64,000 bases of DNA from Variovorax sp. JS1663 (lineage in GTDB: Bacteria > Pseudomonadota > Gammaproteobacteria > Burkholderiales > Burkholderiaceae_C), in contig NZ_LYMK01000004.1 in assembly GCF_002157355.1 (NCBI RefSeq), positions 1 through 64,000 on the forward strand. Direction: 5' to 3'. A program made the position numbers and the translations under genes. Below, piece by piece: positions 52,746 to 61,114 of this stretch. The first letter of the stretch is position 1. The number at the start of each line of letters is the position of its first letter. The notes under the pieces are model-generated. The model had not been told where the DNA came from. It made no database searches and saw only the letters and a program-made list of their open reading frames with translations.

Positions 52746-55691
52746 ATGCCCCTTGCCCTCCTCGTCGCACTTCCCTTCGTTGCCAGTGTGATCGCGGCCC
52801 TGCTACCGTCGGACGCGCGCAACCGGGAATCGACGCTGGCCGGCCTGGTCGCGCTGGGCTGTGCGGTGCAGGTGGCCTGGTTCTTCCCCCGGATTGCCGG
52901 CGGCGAGGTGATCCGCGAGCACATCCACTGGATTCCCGCGTTGGGCCTGGACCTCGTGTTCCGCATGGACGGCTTCGCCTGGCTGTTCTGCATGCTGGTG
53001 CTGGGCATCGGCGCGCTGGTGGTGCTCTATGCGCGCTACTACATGTCGTCCTCCGACCCGGTGCCGCGCTTCTTCGCCTTCTTCCTCGCCTTCATGGGCG
53101 CGATGGTGGGCGTGGCGCTGTCGGGCAACCTGATCCAGATGGTGCTGTTCTGGGAGCTCACCAGCCTGTTCTCCTTCCTCCTGATCGGCTACTGGCACCA
53201 CCGGCGTGATGCGCGGCGCGGCGCGCGCATGGCGCTCACGGTCACCGGCGCGGGCGGCCTGTGCCTGCTGGCCGGTGTGCTGGTGCTGGGCCGCATCGCC
53301 GGCAGCTACGAGCTCGACGCGGTGCTGGCCGCGGGCGAACGGATCCGCGCCCACGGGCTCTATCCGCTCGCGCTCGTGCTGATCCTGCTCGGCGCCTTCA
53401 CCAAGAGCGCGCAGTTCCCCTTCCACTTCTGGCTGCCGCACGCGATGGCCGCGCCCACGCCGGTCTCGGCCTACCTGCACTCGGCCACCATGGTGAAGCT
53501 GGGCGTGTTCCTGATGGCGCGACTGTGGCCGGTGCTCTCGGGCACCGAAGCCTGGTTCTGGCTGGTCGGCGGCGCCGGCGCCGCGACGCTGCTACTGGGC
53601 GGCTACATCGCCATGTTCCAGCGCGATCTCAAGGCGCTGCTGGCCTACTCCACCATCTCGCACCTGGGGCTCATCACCCTGCTGCTCGGGCTCAACAGCC
53701 CGCTGGCCGCGGTCGCGGCGGTCTTCCACATCATGAACCACGCGACCTTCAAGGCCTCGCTGTTCATGGCGGCCGGCATCATCGACCACGAGAGCGGCAC
53801 GCGCGACATCCGCAAGCTCAGCGGCCTGCTGCGGCTGATGCCGATCACCGGGACGCTGGCCATCATCGCCAGTGCCTCGATGGCGGGCGTGCCGCTGCTC
53901 AACGGCTTCCTGTCGAAGGAGATGTTCTTCGCCGAAACCGTCTTCATCCAGGCCACGCCCTGGGTGAACCGCAGCCTGCCGGTCATCGCCACGCTGGCCG
54001 GCGTGTTCAGCGTGGCCTACTCGGCCCGCTTCGTGTTTGACGTCTTTTTCGGCCCGCCCTGCGGGCTGGACGTGCCCAAGCAGCCGCACGAGCCGCCGCA
54101 CTGGATGCGGGTGCCGGCCGAGCTGCTGGTATTGGTCTGCCTGGTGGTCGGCGTGGCGCCGGCCTGGTCGGTCGGCGCCTTCCTCGCGACCGCGGCCCGG
54201 CCGGTGGTCGGCGGCGTGCTGCCCGAGTACAGCCTGGCGGTGTGGCACGGCTTCAACCTCCCGCTCCTGATGAGCTTCATCGCCCTGGCCGGCGGCGCGG
54301 GTCTCTACCTGCTGCAGCGGCGCGGCCGCGCGCGCGGCGCCCTCGAGCACACGCCGCTGCTGCATGCCTTCGACGGCCAGCGCCTGTTCGAGAACGTCCT
54401 CGCCCGGCTGAGCGAGGCCGGCCGCCGCAGCCGCCGCGTGCTCGGCACCCGGCGCCTGCAGACGCAACTGCTGCTCATGGTGCTGGTGGCCGTGGCCGGC
54501 GCTGCCGCCTCGCTCTGGCTCGTGCCCGCGCAGCGCGGCACGCGCGAGCTGCTGCCCTTCTCGACCATGTTCGCGATGACCTGGGTGATCGGCTGCACCT
54601 GCGCGCTGGCGGCGGCGTGGCAGGCCAAGTTCCACCGGCTCGCCTCACTGATGCTGGCGGCCGGTGCCGGGCTGGTTTGCTGCACCACCTACATCTGGTT
54701 CTCCGCCCCCGACCTGGCGCTCACGCAGCTGGTGGTGGAGACCGTGACCACCGTGCTGATCCTGCTGGGCCTGCGCTGGCTGCCGATGCGCACCGCCAAG
54801 CCGCAGCCCATGCGCGCGCGCCTGCGGCCATGGGGTCGGCGCGGCCGCGACCTGCTGGTGGCGGCCACGGCCGGCAGCGGCATGGCGGCGCTGGCCTGGG
54901 TCATGATGACGCGGCCCTTCCCGCAGAGCATCTCGCCCTTCTTCCTCGAGCATGCACTGCCGCAGGGCGGCGGCACGAACGTGGTCAACGTGATGCTGGT
55001 CGACTTCCGTGGCTTCGACACCTTCGGCGAGATCACGGTGCTCGGCATCGTGGCGCTGACGGTCTACGCGCTGCTGCGGCGCTTCCGCCCCGCGCCCGAA
55101 TCCATGGCGCTGCCCGCTCAGCAGCGCACGCAGCCCGACGACGGCAGCAGCGACCTGCTGAACCCGCGCCGCGCCAAGGACACGGCCGTCGGCTATCTGA
55201 TGGTGCCCGCGGTGCTGGTGCGCTTCCTGCTGCCGCTGGCGGTGCTGGTGTCCATCTACTTCTTCATGCGCGGCCACAACCAGCCGGGCGGGGGCTTCGT
55301 CGCCGGGCTGGTGATGTCGGTGGCGCTGCTGCTGCAGTTCATCGTCTCGGGCACCGAGTGGGTGGAGGAGCACCTGCGCATCTACCCCCGCCGCTGGATC
55401 GCCGTCGGCCTGCTGCTCGCGCTGGGCACCGGCGCGGGGGCGATCGTCTTCGGCTATCCCTTCCTGACCACCCACACGGCACACCTGCACCTGCCGGTGC
55501 TGGGCGAGATCCACGTGCCGAGCGCCCTCTTCTTCGACATTGGCGTGTTCGCGCTGGTGCTGGGCGCCACCATGCTGATCCTCACGGCCCTGGCCCACCA
55601 GTCGGTCCGCAGCCACCGCTGGGCCGAAGAACAAATCGAGAAGGAGGCCGAGCGCGCCGCCGCCGAAACCACCACAGGAGGCACTGCCTGA
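52746..55691 (+). CDS. Mrp/Pha antiporter fused subunits A and B
   Basis: The 981-residue inner-membrane protein is the largest Mrp-type cation/proton antiporter subunit. Residues about 1-760 are the MrpA part, homologous to complex I NuoL, with HFWLPHAMAAPTPVSAYLHSA and Lys/Glu residues in the proton path. The last 160 residues, with MRGHNQPGGGFVAGLV, are an MrpB domain. Separate MrpB is missing, so the fusion replaces it (Pha-type, group 2). Substrate may be Na+ or K+; sequence does not tell. The stop overlaps the C-subunit ATG (TGATG). Confidence 0.93.
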   Translation: MPLALLVALPFVASVIAALLPSDARNRESTLAGLVALGCAVQVAWFFPRIAGGEVIREHIHWIPALGLDLVFRMDGFAWLFCMLVLGIGALVVLYARYYMSSSDPVPRFFAFFLAFMGAMVGVALSGNLIQMVLFWELTSLFSFLLIGYWHHRRDARRGARMALTVTGAGGLCLLAGVLVLGRIAGSYELDAVLAAGERIRAHGLYPLALVLILLGAFTKSAQFPFHFWLPHAMAAPTPVSAYLHSATMVKLGVFLMARLWPVLSGTEAWFWLVGGAGAATLLLGGYIAMFQRDLKALLAYSTISHLGLITLLLGLNSPLAAVAAVFHIMNHATFKASLFMAAGIIDHESGTRDIRKLSGLLRLMPITGTLAIIASASMAGVPLLNGFLSKEMFFAETVFIQATPWVNRSLPVIATLAGVFSVAYSARFVFDVFFGPPCGLDVPKQPHEPPHWMRVPAELLVLVCLVVGVAPAWSVGAFLATAARPVVGGVLPEYSLAVWHGFNLPLLMSFIALAGGAGLYLLQRRGRARGALEHTPLLHAFDGQRLFENVLARLSEAGRRSRRVLGTRRLQTQLLLMVLVAVAGAAASLWLVPAQRGTRELLPFSTMFAMTWVIGCTCALAAAWQAKFHRLASLMLAAGAGLVCCTTYIWFSAPDLALTQLVVETVTTVLILLGLRWLPMRTAKPQPMRARLRPWGRRGRDLLVAATAGSGMAALAWVMMTRPFPQSISPFFLEHALPQGGGTNVVNVMLVDFRGFDTFGEITVLGIVALTVYALLRRFRPAPESMALPAQQRTQPDDGSSDLLNPRRAKDTAVGYLMVPAVLVRFLLPLAVLVSIYFFMRGHNQPGGGFVAGLVMSVALLLQFIVSGTEWVEEHLRIYPRRWIAVGLLLALGTGAGAIVFGYPFLTTHTAHLHLPVLGEIHVPSALFFDIGVFALVLGATMLILTALAHQSVRSHRWAEEQIEKEAERAAAETTTGGTA

Positions 55692-56047
55692 TGGAGGCTG
55701 TGCTCGCCATCGCGATCGGCATCCTCACCGGCTCCGGCGTCTACCTGCTGCTGCGCCCGCGCACCTTCCAGGTGATCATGGGCCTGACGCTGATCTCCTA
55801 CGCGGTCAACCTCTTCATCTTCAGCATGGGCCGCGTCAAGATCGACAGCGAGCCGGTGCTGATCCCCGGCCTCACGGCCACGCTCGCCAACACCGCGGAC
55901 CCGATGCCGCAGGCCCTGGTGCTCACGGCCATCGTGATCGGCTTCGCGATGACCGCGCTGTTCCTGGTCGTGCTGCTGGCCTCGCGCGGCCTGTCGGGGA
56001 CCGACCACGTGGATGGCGAGGAGAAGAAAGAGGAGGCCGCGGAATGA
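55691..56047 (+). CDS. Mrp/Pha antiporter subunit C (NuoK-like)
   Basis: The 118-residue membrane protein has three helices and resembles NuoK: GILTGSGVYLLLRPRTFQVIMG (about 10-31), SYAVNLFIFSMG and PMPQALVLTAIVIGFAMTA with conserved acids or polar residues. It starts by sharing one base with the end of the A/B fusion and ends with a 4-base overlap on the D gene. A Glu-rich tail follows the last helix. Confidence 0.93.
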   Translation: MEAVLAIAIGILTGSGVYLLLRPRTFQVIMGLTLISYAVNLFIFSMGRVKIDSEPVLIPGLTATLANTADPMPQALVLTAIVIGFAMTALFLVVLLASRGLSGTDHVDGEEKKEEAAE

Positions 56048-57753
56048 AGGAGCTCGTCTCCCTACTCGACCGCCTGCTCGAGTTCGGCATGCCGCACCTG
56101 GTCGCGGTGCCGATCCTGCTGCCGCTCCTCACCGCCGCGCTCATGCTGCTGATGGGCGAGCAGCGCCGCCGCACCAAGTCCGCGCTCAGCGTGGTCTCGG
56201 GCCTGCTGGGGCTTCTGGCCGCGCTCGCGCTGCTGCGCTGGGTCAATGCGGCCGACACCGGCGGCGGGCCCGGCTCGATCGGCGTCTACCTACCCGGCAA
56301 CTGGCGCGCGCCCTTCGGCATCGTGCTGGTGGCGGACCGGCTCTCGACCATGATGGTCGCGCTCACCGGCGTGATCGCGCTGTGCGCGTCGATCTACTCC
56401 ACTTCGCGCTGGGACCGCGCGGGGGTGCATTTCCATCCGCTGCTGCAGCTGCAGCTCATGGGCCTCAACGGCGCCTTCCTCACCGGCGACCTGTTCAACC
56501 TCTTCGTCTTCTTCGAGGTGATGCTGGCCGCCTCGTACGGGTTGCTGCTGCACGGCTCCGGCCGGCTGCGCGTGCAGGCCGGGCTGCACTACGTGGCGAT
56601 CAACCTCGCGGCTTCCTCGCTGTTCCTGATCGGCGCGGCACTGCTCTATGGCGTGACCGGCACGCTCAACATGGCCGACCTCGGCCTGCGCATCGCGCAG
56701 CTTGCGCCCGGCGACCGCGGGCTCGCGCACGCGGGCGCGGCCATCCTCGCCACCGCCTTCTTCGCCAAGGCCGGCGCCTGGCCGCTCAACTTCTGGCTGG
56801 TGCCGGCCTACAACGCCGCCGTCTCGCCGGTGGGCGCGGTGTTCGCGCTGCTGACCAAGCTGGGCATCTACACGATGCTTCGGCTGTGGAGCCTGCTGTT
56901 CGCGCCCGACACCGGCGCCTCCGCCCAGTTCGGGCAGACGGTGCTGGTGGCGATCGGCCTGGCCACGCTCTTCGTCGGGGCGCTCGGCATCGTCGGCACG
57001 CAGCGCCTGTCCAACCTCGCGGGCTTCAGCGTGCTGGTGTCGGCCGGGACACTGCTGGCGGCCGTCGGACTCGGGCAGCCGGCCGTGTGGGCCGGCGCGC
57101 TCTACTACCTGCTCAGTTCCACGCTGGCCGTGAGCGCCTTCTTCCTGCTGATCGACATGATCGAGCGCTGGCGCAACGCGGGCCTGAGCATCGCGCCGCA
57201 CGAGGCGGCCGGCAATGCACCCTTCCTCGCCGAGGACCTGCGCAATCTCGACGACGTGAACCTCGACGACGAGGCCCAGGCGCTCTACGGCCGCGCCATC
57301 CCGGCCGGCATCGCCTTCCTCGGCCTGGGCTTCCTGGGCTGCACGCTGCTGCTGGCGGGCCTGCCGCCGCTGTCCGGCTTCGTCGGCAAGTTCGCCATGC
57401 TCTCGGGCCTGCTCGGCGAGGCGCAGGCCATCACGTCGGCAGGCTGGACCTTCACCGCGCTGCTGATCGCTTCGGGCTTCCTCACGCTGGTCGCACTCAG
57501 CCGCACCGGCATCCGTCACTTCTGGACCCAGCCGCACGCCACCATGCCTTCGCTTCCGGCCCTGGAAGTTCTGCCCGTGGCCGTTCTGCTGGCCGCCTGT
57601 GTCGCCCTCACGCTGATGGCGGAGCCGGTGATGCAGCATGCCAGCGCGACCGCGCAGGGCCTGCGCTCGCCCACCGCCTACCGCGAGGCGGTGCTCGGCG
57701 CACGGCAGCGGCCCGGGCCGACCGATCCCGCCTCCGGAGGGCCGACGCGATGA
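56044..57753 (+). CDS. Mrp/Pha antiporter subunit D (NuoM/N-like)
   Basis: The 569-residue membrane protein is homologous to the NuoM/NuoN antiporter subunits, with about 14 helices. LFNLFVFFEVMLAASYGLLL and KAGAWPLNFWLVPAYNAAVSP, with Glu and Lys on broken helices, are the core proton-path signatures. About 40 residues before the end form a variable tail. It overlaps C and E at both ends by ATGA. Confidence 0.95.
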   Translation: MKELVSLLDRLLEFGMPHLVAVPILLPLLTAALMLLMGEQRRRTKSALSVVSGLLGLLAALALLRWVNAADTGGGPGSIGVYLPGNWRAPFGIVLVADRLSTMMVALTGVIALCASIYSTSRWDRAGVHFHPLLQLQLMGLNGAFLTGDLFNLFVFFEVMLAASYGLLLHGSGRLRVQAGLHYVAINLAASSLFLIGAALLYGVTGTLNMADLGLRIAQLAPGDRGLAHAGAAILATAFFAKAGAWPLNFWLVPAYNAAVSPVGAVFALLTKLGIYTMLRLWSLLFAPDTGASAQFGQTVLVAIGLATLFVGALGIVGTQRLSNLAGFSVLVSAGTLLAAVGLGQPAVWAGALYYLLSSTLAVSAFFLLIDMIERWRNAGLSIAPHEAAGNAPFLAEDLRNLDDVNLDDEAQALYGRAIPAGIAFLGLGFLGCTLLLAGLPPLSGFVGKFAMLSGLLGEAQAITSAGWTFTALLIASGFLTLVALSRTGIRHFWTQPHATMPSLPALEVLPVAVLLAACVALTLMAEPVMQHASATAQGLRSPTAYREAVLGARQRPGPTDPASGGPTR

Positions 57754-58244
57754 TCAAGCGCTGGCTCCCCTCGCCCCTGCTGTCGCTGGCGCTGTTCGTC
57801 GTCTGGCTGCTGCTGAACCAGTCGATGCATCCGGCCACGATGCTGCTGGCCGCCGTGCTCGCGATCGCCGTGCCCCTGCTGACGCAAAGCCTGCGCCCGG
57901 CCCGCGTGAAGATGCGCAAGCCGATGCTCGCGCTGCGGCTGGGCGGGCTCGTCGCCCACGACCTGGTGGTGTCGGCCATCACCGTGGCCCGCCTGCTGCT
58001 GACACGGCGCAGCCGCGACATGAAGGCGAGCTTCGTACGCGTGCCGCTGGACATGCGCGACCCCAATGCGCTCGCCACGCTGGCAATGATCCTGTGCCTG
58101 ACGCCCGGCACCGCCTGGGGCGAGATCGCTCTCGACCGCTCCACGCTGCTGATCCACGTCTTCCACGAGGAGGACGAGGCCGCCTTCATCGCCCTGATCA
58201 AGACGCGCTACGAACGCCTGCTGATGGAGATCTTCGAATCATGA
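57750..58244 (+). CDS. Mrp/Pha antiporter subunit E
   Basis: The 164-residue protein has two or three N-terminal helices and a cytosolic C-terminal domain, as in MrpE: FVVWLLLNQSMHPATMLLAA and ALATLAMILCLTPGTAWGEI are the usual signatures. It has no complex I counterpart. Both ends overlap their neighbours by ATGA. Confidence 0.93.
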   Translation: MIKRWLPSPLLSLALFVVWLLLNQSMHPATMLLAAVLAIAVPLLTQSLRPARVKMRKPMLALRLGGLVAHDLVVSAITVARLLLTRRSRDMKASFVRVPLDMRDPNALATLAMILCLTPGTAWGEIALDRSTLLIHVFHEEDEAAFIALIKTRYERLLMEIFES

Positions 58245-58519
58245 CTCCCATCCTTTTCTGGGCCCTCAAGCTGGCCTTGCTGCTGCTCGCGGTGGCGATG
58301 CTCTGCGCCGTGGCCCGCCTGCTCATCGGCCCCACCGCGCAGGACCGCGTGATGGCGATGGATTGCCTGTACGTCAACGGCATGCTGATGATGCTGGTGC
58401 TGGGGATCGTCTACGCCAGCAGCGTGTACTTCGAGGCGGCGATGCTGATCGCGCTGTTCGGCTTCGTCGGCTCCACGGCGCTGGCCAAGTTCCTGCTGCG
58501 CGGGGAGGTGATCGAATGA
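58241..58519 (+). CDS. Mrp/Pha antiporter subunit F
   Basis: The 92-residue protein has three helices and RLLIGPTAQDRVMAMDCL, the MrpF signature with a conserved Asp in the second helix. It completes, with G, the small-subunit set. Overlaps are ATGA on both sides. Confidence 0.93.
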   Translation: MTPILFWALKLALLLLAVAMLCAVARLLIGPTAQDRVMAMDCLYVNGMLMMLVLGIVYASSVYFEAAMLIALFGFVGSTALAKFLLRGEVIE

Positions 58520-58866
58520 CGGACTTCATCATCGGCCCGCTGCCGCTGTGGGCCGAGATCCTCACGGGCCTCCTCGCGGTGGTGGGCGCGGCCTTCGCCG
58601 CCATCGGCTCCTTCGGGCTGGTGCGCCTGCCGACCTTCTTCCGCCGGATCCATGCGCCCACGCTTGGTGCGACTCTGGGGGCCTGGTGCGTCACGCTGGC
58701 CACCGTCGTCTACTTCTCGGTGCAGGCCCGCAGTCTTTTCCTGCACGCGCTGCTGATCGCCTTCTTCGTCGCCCTGACCGCGCCGGTCATGACGATCTTC
58801 CTGATGCGCGCCGCGCTGTTCCGCGAGCGCCAGAAGCGCGGCGACGTCCCTCCCGAGCGCGGCTGA
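58516..58866 (+). CDS. Mrp/Pha antiporter subunit G
   Basis: The 116-residue protein has three helices; GSFGLVRLPTFFRRIHAPT is the MrpG family signature. It is the last gene of the A/B-C-D-E-F-G order. An 80-base gap before the next gene holds no hairpin with T-tract that I can see, so the operon may continue. Confidence 0.92.
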   Translation: MTDFIIGPLPLWAEILTGLLAVVGAAFAAIGSFGLVRLPTFFRRIHAPTLGATLGAWCVTLATVVYFSVQARSLFLHALLIAFFVALTAPVMTIFLMRAALFRERQKRGDVPPERG

Positions 58867-58972
58867 GACGCACCGCGCCTCGGCCGAAAGGCATAGCCGC
58901 AGCTCATCCGAAGGAGGCTGCGCGGGTTCAACAGGGAGGGCGACCATGGAAGTTTTTCAAAGGAGTGCCCAC

Positions 58973-59482
58973 ATGTTCGGTCTGACTTCCCTCGGCGTCG
59001 TCCACACCGCCATCAGCCTGGTCGCGGTCATCGCCGGACTGGTCGCCCTCGCGCGCGACAAGGAGATCTCGCCACGCAACGCGATCGGCATGACCTACAT
59101 CGTCATGACCGTCCTCACCTGCCTGACCGGCTTCGGCATCTTCCAGCACGGCGGCTTCGGCAAGCCCCACGCGCTGGGCGTGATCACGCTGGTGGTGCTG
59201 GGCGTGGCCTGGCTGGCACGCACGCCGCGGATCCTCGGTCGCGCCGCAACGTATGTGGAAACGGTGAGCTACTCGCTCACCTTTTTCTTCCACATGATTC
59301 CCGGCGCGACAGAAACCTTCACCCGCCTGCCCACGGGCGCACCCCTGTTCTCGGGGCCCGAGGACCCGGCGCTCCAGAAGGTGATCGGGACGCTCTTCGC
59401 GGTGTTTCTGGTGGGTGCCTTCCTGCAGGTGCGGCGACTGCGTGCGATTCACCGGCTGCCACCGGCGGCTGGATTGGCTTGA
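58973..59482 (+). CDS. Uncharacterised four-helix membrane protein
   Basis: This predicted 169-residue protein has four hydrophobic helices (about 5-27, 42-62, 68-86, 133-152). GFGIFQHGGFGKPHALGV, between helices 2 and 3, holds His residues that could bind a metal or heme, and a FFFHMIPG motif lies near residue 110. I do not recognise a function. Two in-frame starts each have a good Shine-Dalgarno: ATG at 58946 (GGAGG) and ATG at 58973 (AAGGAG). I prefer the second because it begins right at the first helix. It follows mrpG by about 100 bases. Confidence 0.8.
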   Translation: MFGLTSLGVVHTAISLVAVIAGLVALARDKEISPRNAIGMTYIVMTVLTCLTGFGIFQHGGFGKPHALGVITLVVLGVAWLARTPRILGRAATYVETVSYSLTFFFHMIPGATETFTRLPTGAPLFSGPEDPALQKVIGTLFAVFLVGAFLQVRRLRAIHRLPPAAGLA

Positions 59483-59524
59483 AGTTGCGCCGGGATCTGG
59501 ACGAATCGGCCTCTCAGACTCTTC

Positions 59525-59713
59525 TCAGAGCCCGGCGAACCACTTGAACCCGGCGACCAGCGCGGCCCCCAGCAGCACGCCGATCAGCAACCGTCCCCAA
59601 CGGACGGCCGGCCCTTCCTTGTTCTCGAATGACTGGGGCCGCGAAACAGGGCCGAAAGTGGTGTCGGGCTTATCTCGTGCCCAATCGTGAAAATTGTCGC
59701 GATCTGTATTCAT
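59525..59713 (-). CDS. Small single-pass membrane protein
   Basis: This 62-residue protein (MNTDRDNFHDWARDKPDTTF start) has a polar N-terminus with the sequence FGPVSRPQSFENKEGPAVRWG and one C-terminal helix (about 44-60). I do not recognise a family. Codon usage is natural in this strand and frame, and no other gene claims the space. No Shine-Dalgarno precedes either ATG (59722, 59713). A -35-like TTGTGA and a -10-like TAAAAT place the transcript start about at the second ATG, so it may be leaderless. Confidence 0.6.
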   Translation of the reverse strand: MNTDRDNFHDWARDKPDTTFGPVSRPQSFENKEGPAVRWGRLLIGVLLGAALVAGFKWFAGL

Positions 59714-59721
59714 GTAATACA
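59705..59721. promoter_or_regulatory. Inverted repeat over the start of the small membrane protein gene
   Basis: TGTATT-CATGT-AATACA has perfect 6-base arms with a 5-base spacer, and overlaps the ATG at 59713 and the edge of the -10-like TAAAAT (59726-59721). It could be an operator. A repressor here would block the candidate promoter. Confidence 0.4.
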
Positions 59722-59750
59722 TTTTAGGTACACGTCAACAAATTTCACAA
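59721..59750 (-). promoter_or_regulatory. Candidate promoter of the small membrane protein gene
   Basis: TTGTGA (59750-59745), an 18-base spacer and TAAAAT (59726-59721) form a fair sigma-70 match. The expected start, 7-8 bases after TAAAAT, is at or next to the ATG at 59713. The rest of the gap to 59879 shows nothing else clear. Confidence 0.45.
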
Positions 59751-59879
59751 CGCAGCCGTTTATTTTCTGGACGGAGTGTCAGAAGCGTCACACAGCCATA
59801 CAAGATTTCGCCTGCGGCTTACGAGTGCTTCACAGAACCCGCTCACCATGCAGACATCGCCCAACCACGAGGAGCTCGC

Positions 59880-60200
59880 ATGAACAAGACCGCTTTCGCT
59901 CTCGGCACCGCCGCCCTGCTGTCGCTGGGCACGCTGGCCCTCCCGGCCCATGCATACGACGGGCGTGACCGGTACGACAACCGTGTGATCGTCGTGCCCG
60001 CACCGCCTCCGCCCCCGCGGGTCTACTACAACGCCCCGCCGCCGCGCTGGAACGGCTACGACGATCGCCGGTACCAGCAGCGCCGCGGGTGGGGCGACCG
60101 TGATCACGACGGCATCCCGAATCGCTACGACCGGGATCGCGACGGCGACGGCGTGCCCAACTACTACGACCGCCGGCCGAACAACCCCTACCGCTACTGA
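59880..60200 (+). CDS. Secreted Asp-rich repeat protein
   Basis: The 106-residue precursor has a signal peptide (about 1-25, cut after AHA), a Pro-rich segment (VVPAPPPPPRVYYNAPPPR) and a C-terminal DxDxDG-type repeat region: GDRDHDGIPNRYDRDRDGDG, which fits calcium-binding thrombospondin type 3-like repeats, ending NNPYRY. It is probably periplasmic or surface-exposed; function is unknown. GAGGAG lies 6 bases before the ATG. Similar short proteins are common in Burkholderiales. Confidence 0.83.
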   Translation: MNKTAFALGTAALLSLGTLALPAHAYDGRDRYDNRVIVVPAPPPPPRVYYNAPPPRWNGYDDRRYQQRRGWGDRDHDGIPNRYDRDRDGDGVPNYYDRRPNNPYRY

Positions 60201-60259
60201 GCGGCTCGAGCCGGCATCGGTCGGCTACGAATTTCCGTAGGGCATGTGGACGGCGTCCA

Positions 60260-60272
60260 TTAGCTCTGCTAA
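60260..60272. promoter_or_regulatory. Small dyad before the SDR gene
   Basis: TTAGC-TCT-GCTAA is a perfect inverted repeat with 5-base arms, 37 bases before the SDR start. It could be an operator for the SDR-MFS pair. The arms are short, so chance is possible. Confidence 0.3.
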
Positions 60273-60308
60273 GGTTTGTGTACAGCATCCACAAGCCAGG
60301 AGATTCCC

Positions 60309-61106
60309 ATGCTGCTTGCCGACAGGAGCGCCCTGATCCATGGCGCCGGCGGCGCCATCGGTGGCGCAGTGGCCCGCGCCATGGCGCGCGAGGGCGCCCA
60401 GGTGTTTCTGGCAGGCCGCACCCTGGCGCGCCTTGAGGCCGTCTCGGCGGACATCCGGGCCGCCGGCGGCCGCGCCGAAACCGCCCAGGTCGACGCGCTC
60501 GATGCCCGCGCGGTCGACCGCCATGCCGATGCGGTGGCGCAGCAGGCAGGCGGCATCGATATCGCGCTGAACGCCATCGGCGTGACGCACGTGCAGGGCC
60601 GGCCCTTCGCCGAGCTCGCGCTGGCGGACTACGAGTTCCCGATCCACGTCTACACCCGCAGCAACTTCATCACCGCCCAGGCGGTCGCACGCCACATGGC
60701 AAAGAAGGGCTCGGGCGTGATCCTCACCCTCTCCACACCCGGCGCGCGCCTGGCGGGCCCCGGCTACATGGGCAACGGCGTGTCCAGCGCGGCGGTGGAG
60801 GCCATGTCGCGTCACCTGGCCGGCGAACTGGGCGCGCAGGGCATCCGGGTGGTCTGCATCCGGCCCCATGCCATTCCCGAAGCCGCGGCGGCCGGCTCGC
60901 ACAGCGATGAAACATTCCGCCCGCAGGCGCAGCGCGAGGGCCTCACGGTCGCACGGATGCTGGAAGGCGCAGCCGGCGGAACCTTGCTCCAGCGCCTGCC
61001 GACGCTGGACCAGGTGGCGCGCACGGCCGTCTTCCTCGCTTCCGATCACGCCGGCGCCATCACCGGCACCGTGGCCAACCTCAGCTGCGGCTTTCTCGTC
61101 GATTGA
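60309..61106 (+). CDS. SDR family protein lacking the catalytic Lys
   Basis: The 265-residue protein has the SDR Rossmann fold: HGAGGAIGGAVARAM (glycine motif, residues 11-25), LNAIGV in place of NNAG, and Ser142 in LSTPG. The Tyr of YxxxK should be Tyr153 in GYMGNG, but the Lys at +4 is Gly157, so the standard catalytic set is broken. It may use another residue or have lost activity. No TetR or other regulator gene adjoins it; the DHA2 exporter starts 8 bases after its stop. AGGAG precedes the ATG. Confidence 0.87.
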   Translation: MLLADRSALIHGAGGAIGGAVARAMAREGAQVFLAGRTLARLEAVSADIRAAGGRAETAQVDALDARAVDRHADAVAQQAGGIDIALNAIGVTHVQGRPFAELALADYEFPIHVYTRSNFITAQAVARHMAKKGSGVILTLSTPGARLAGPGYMGNGVSSAAVEAMSRHLAGELGAQGIRVVCIRPHAIPEAAAAGSHSDETFRPQAQREGLTVARMLEGAAGGTLLQRLPTLDQVARTAVFLASDHAGAITGTVANLSCGFLVD

Positions 61107-61114
61107 AGGACGAC

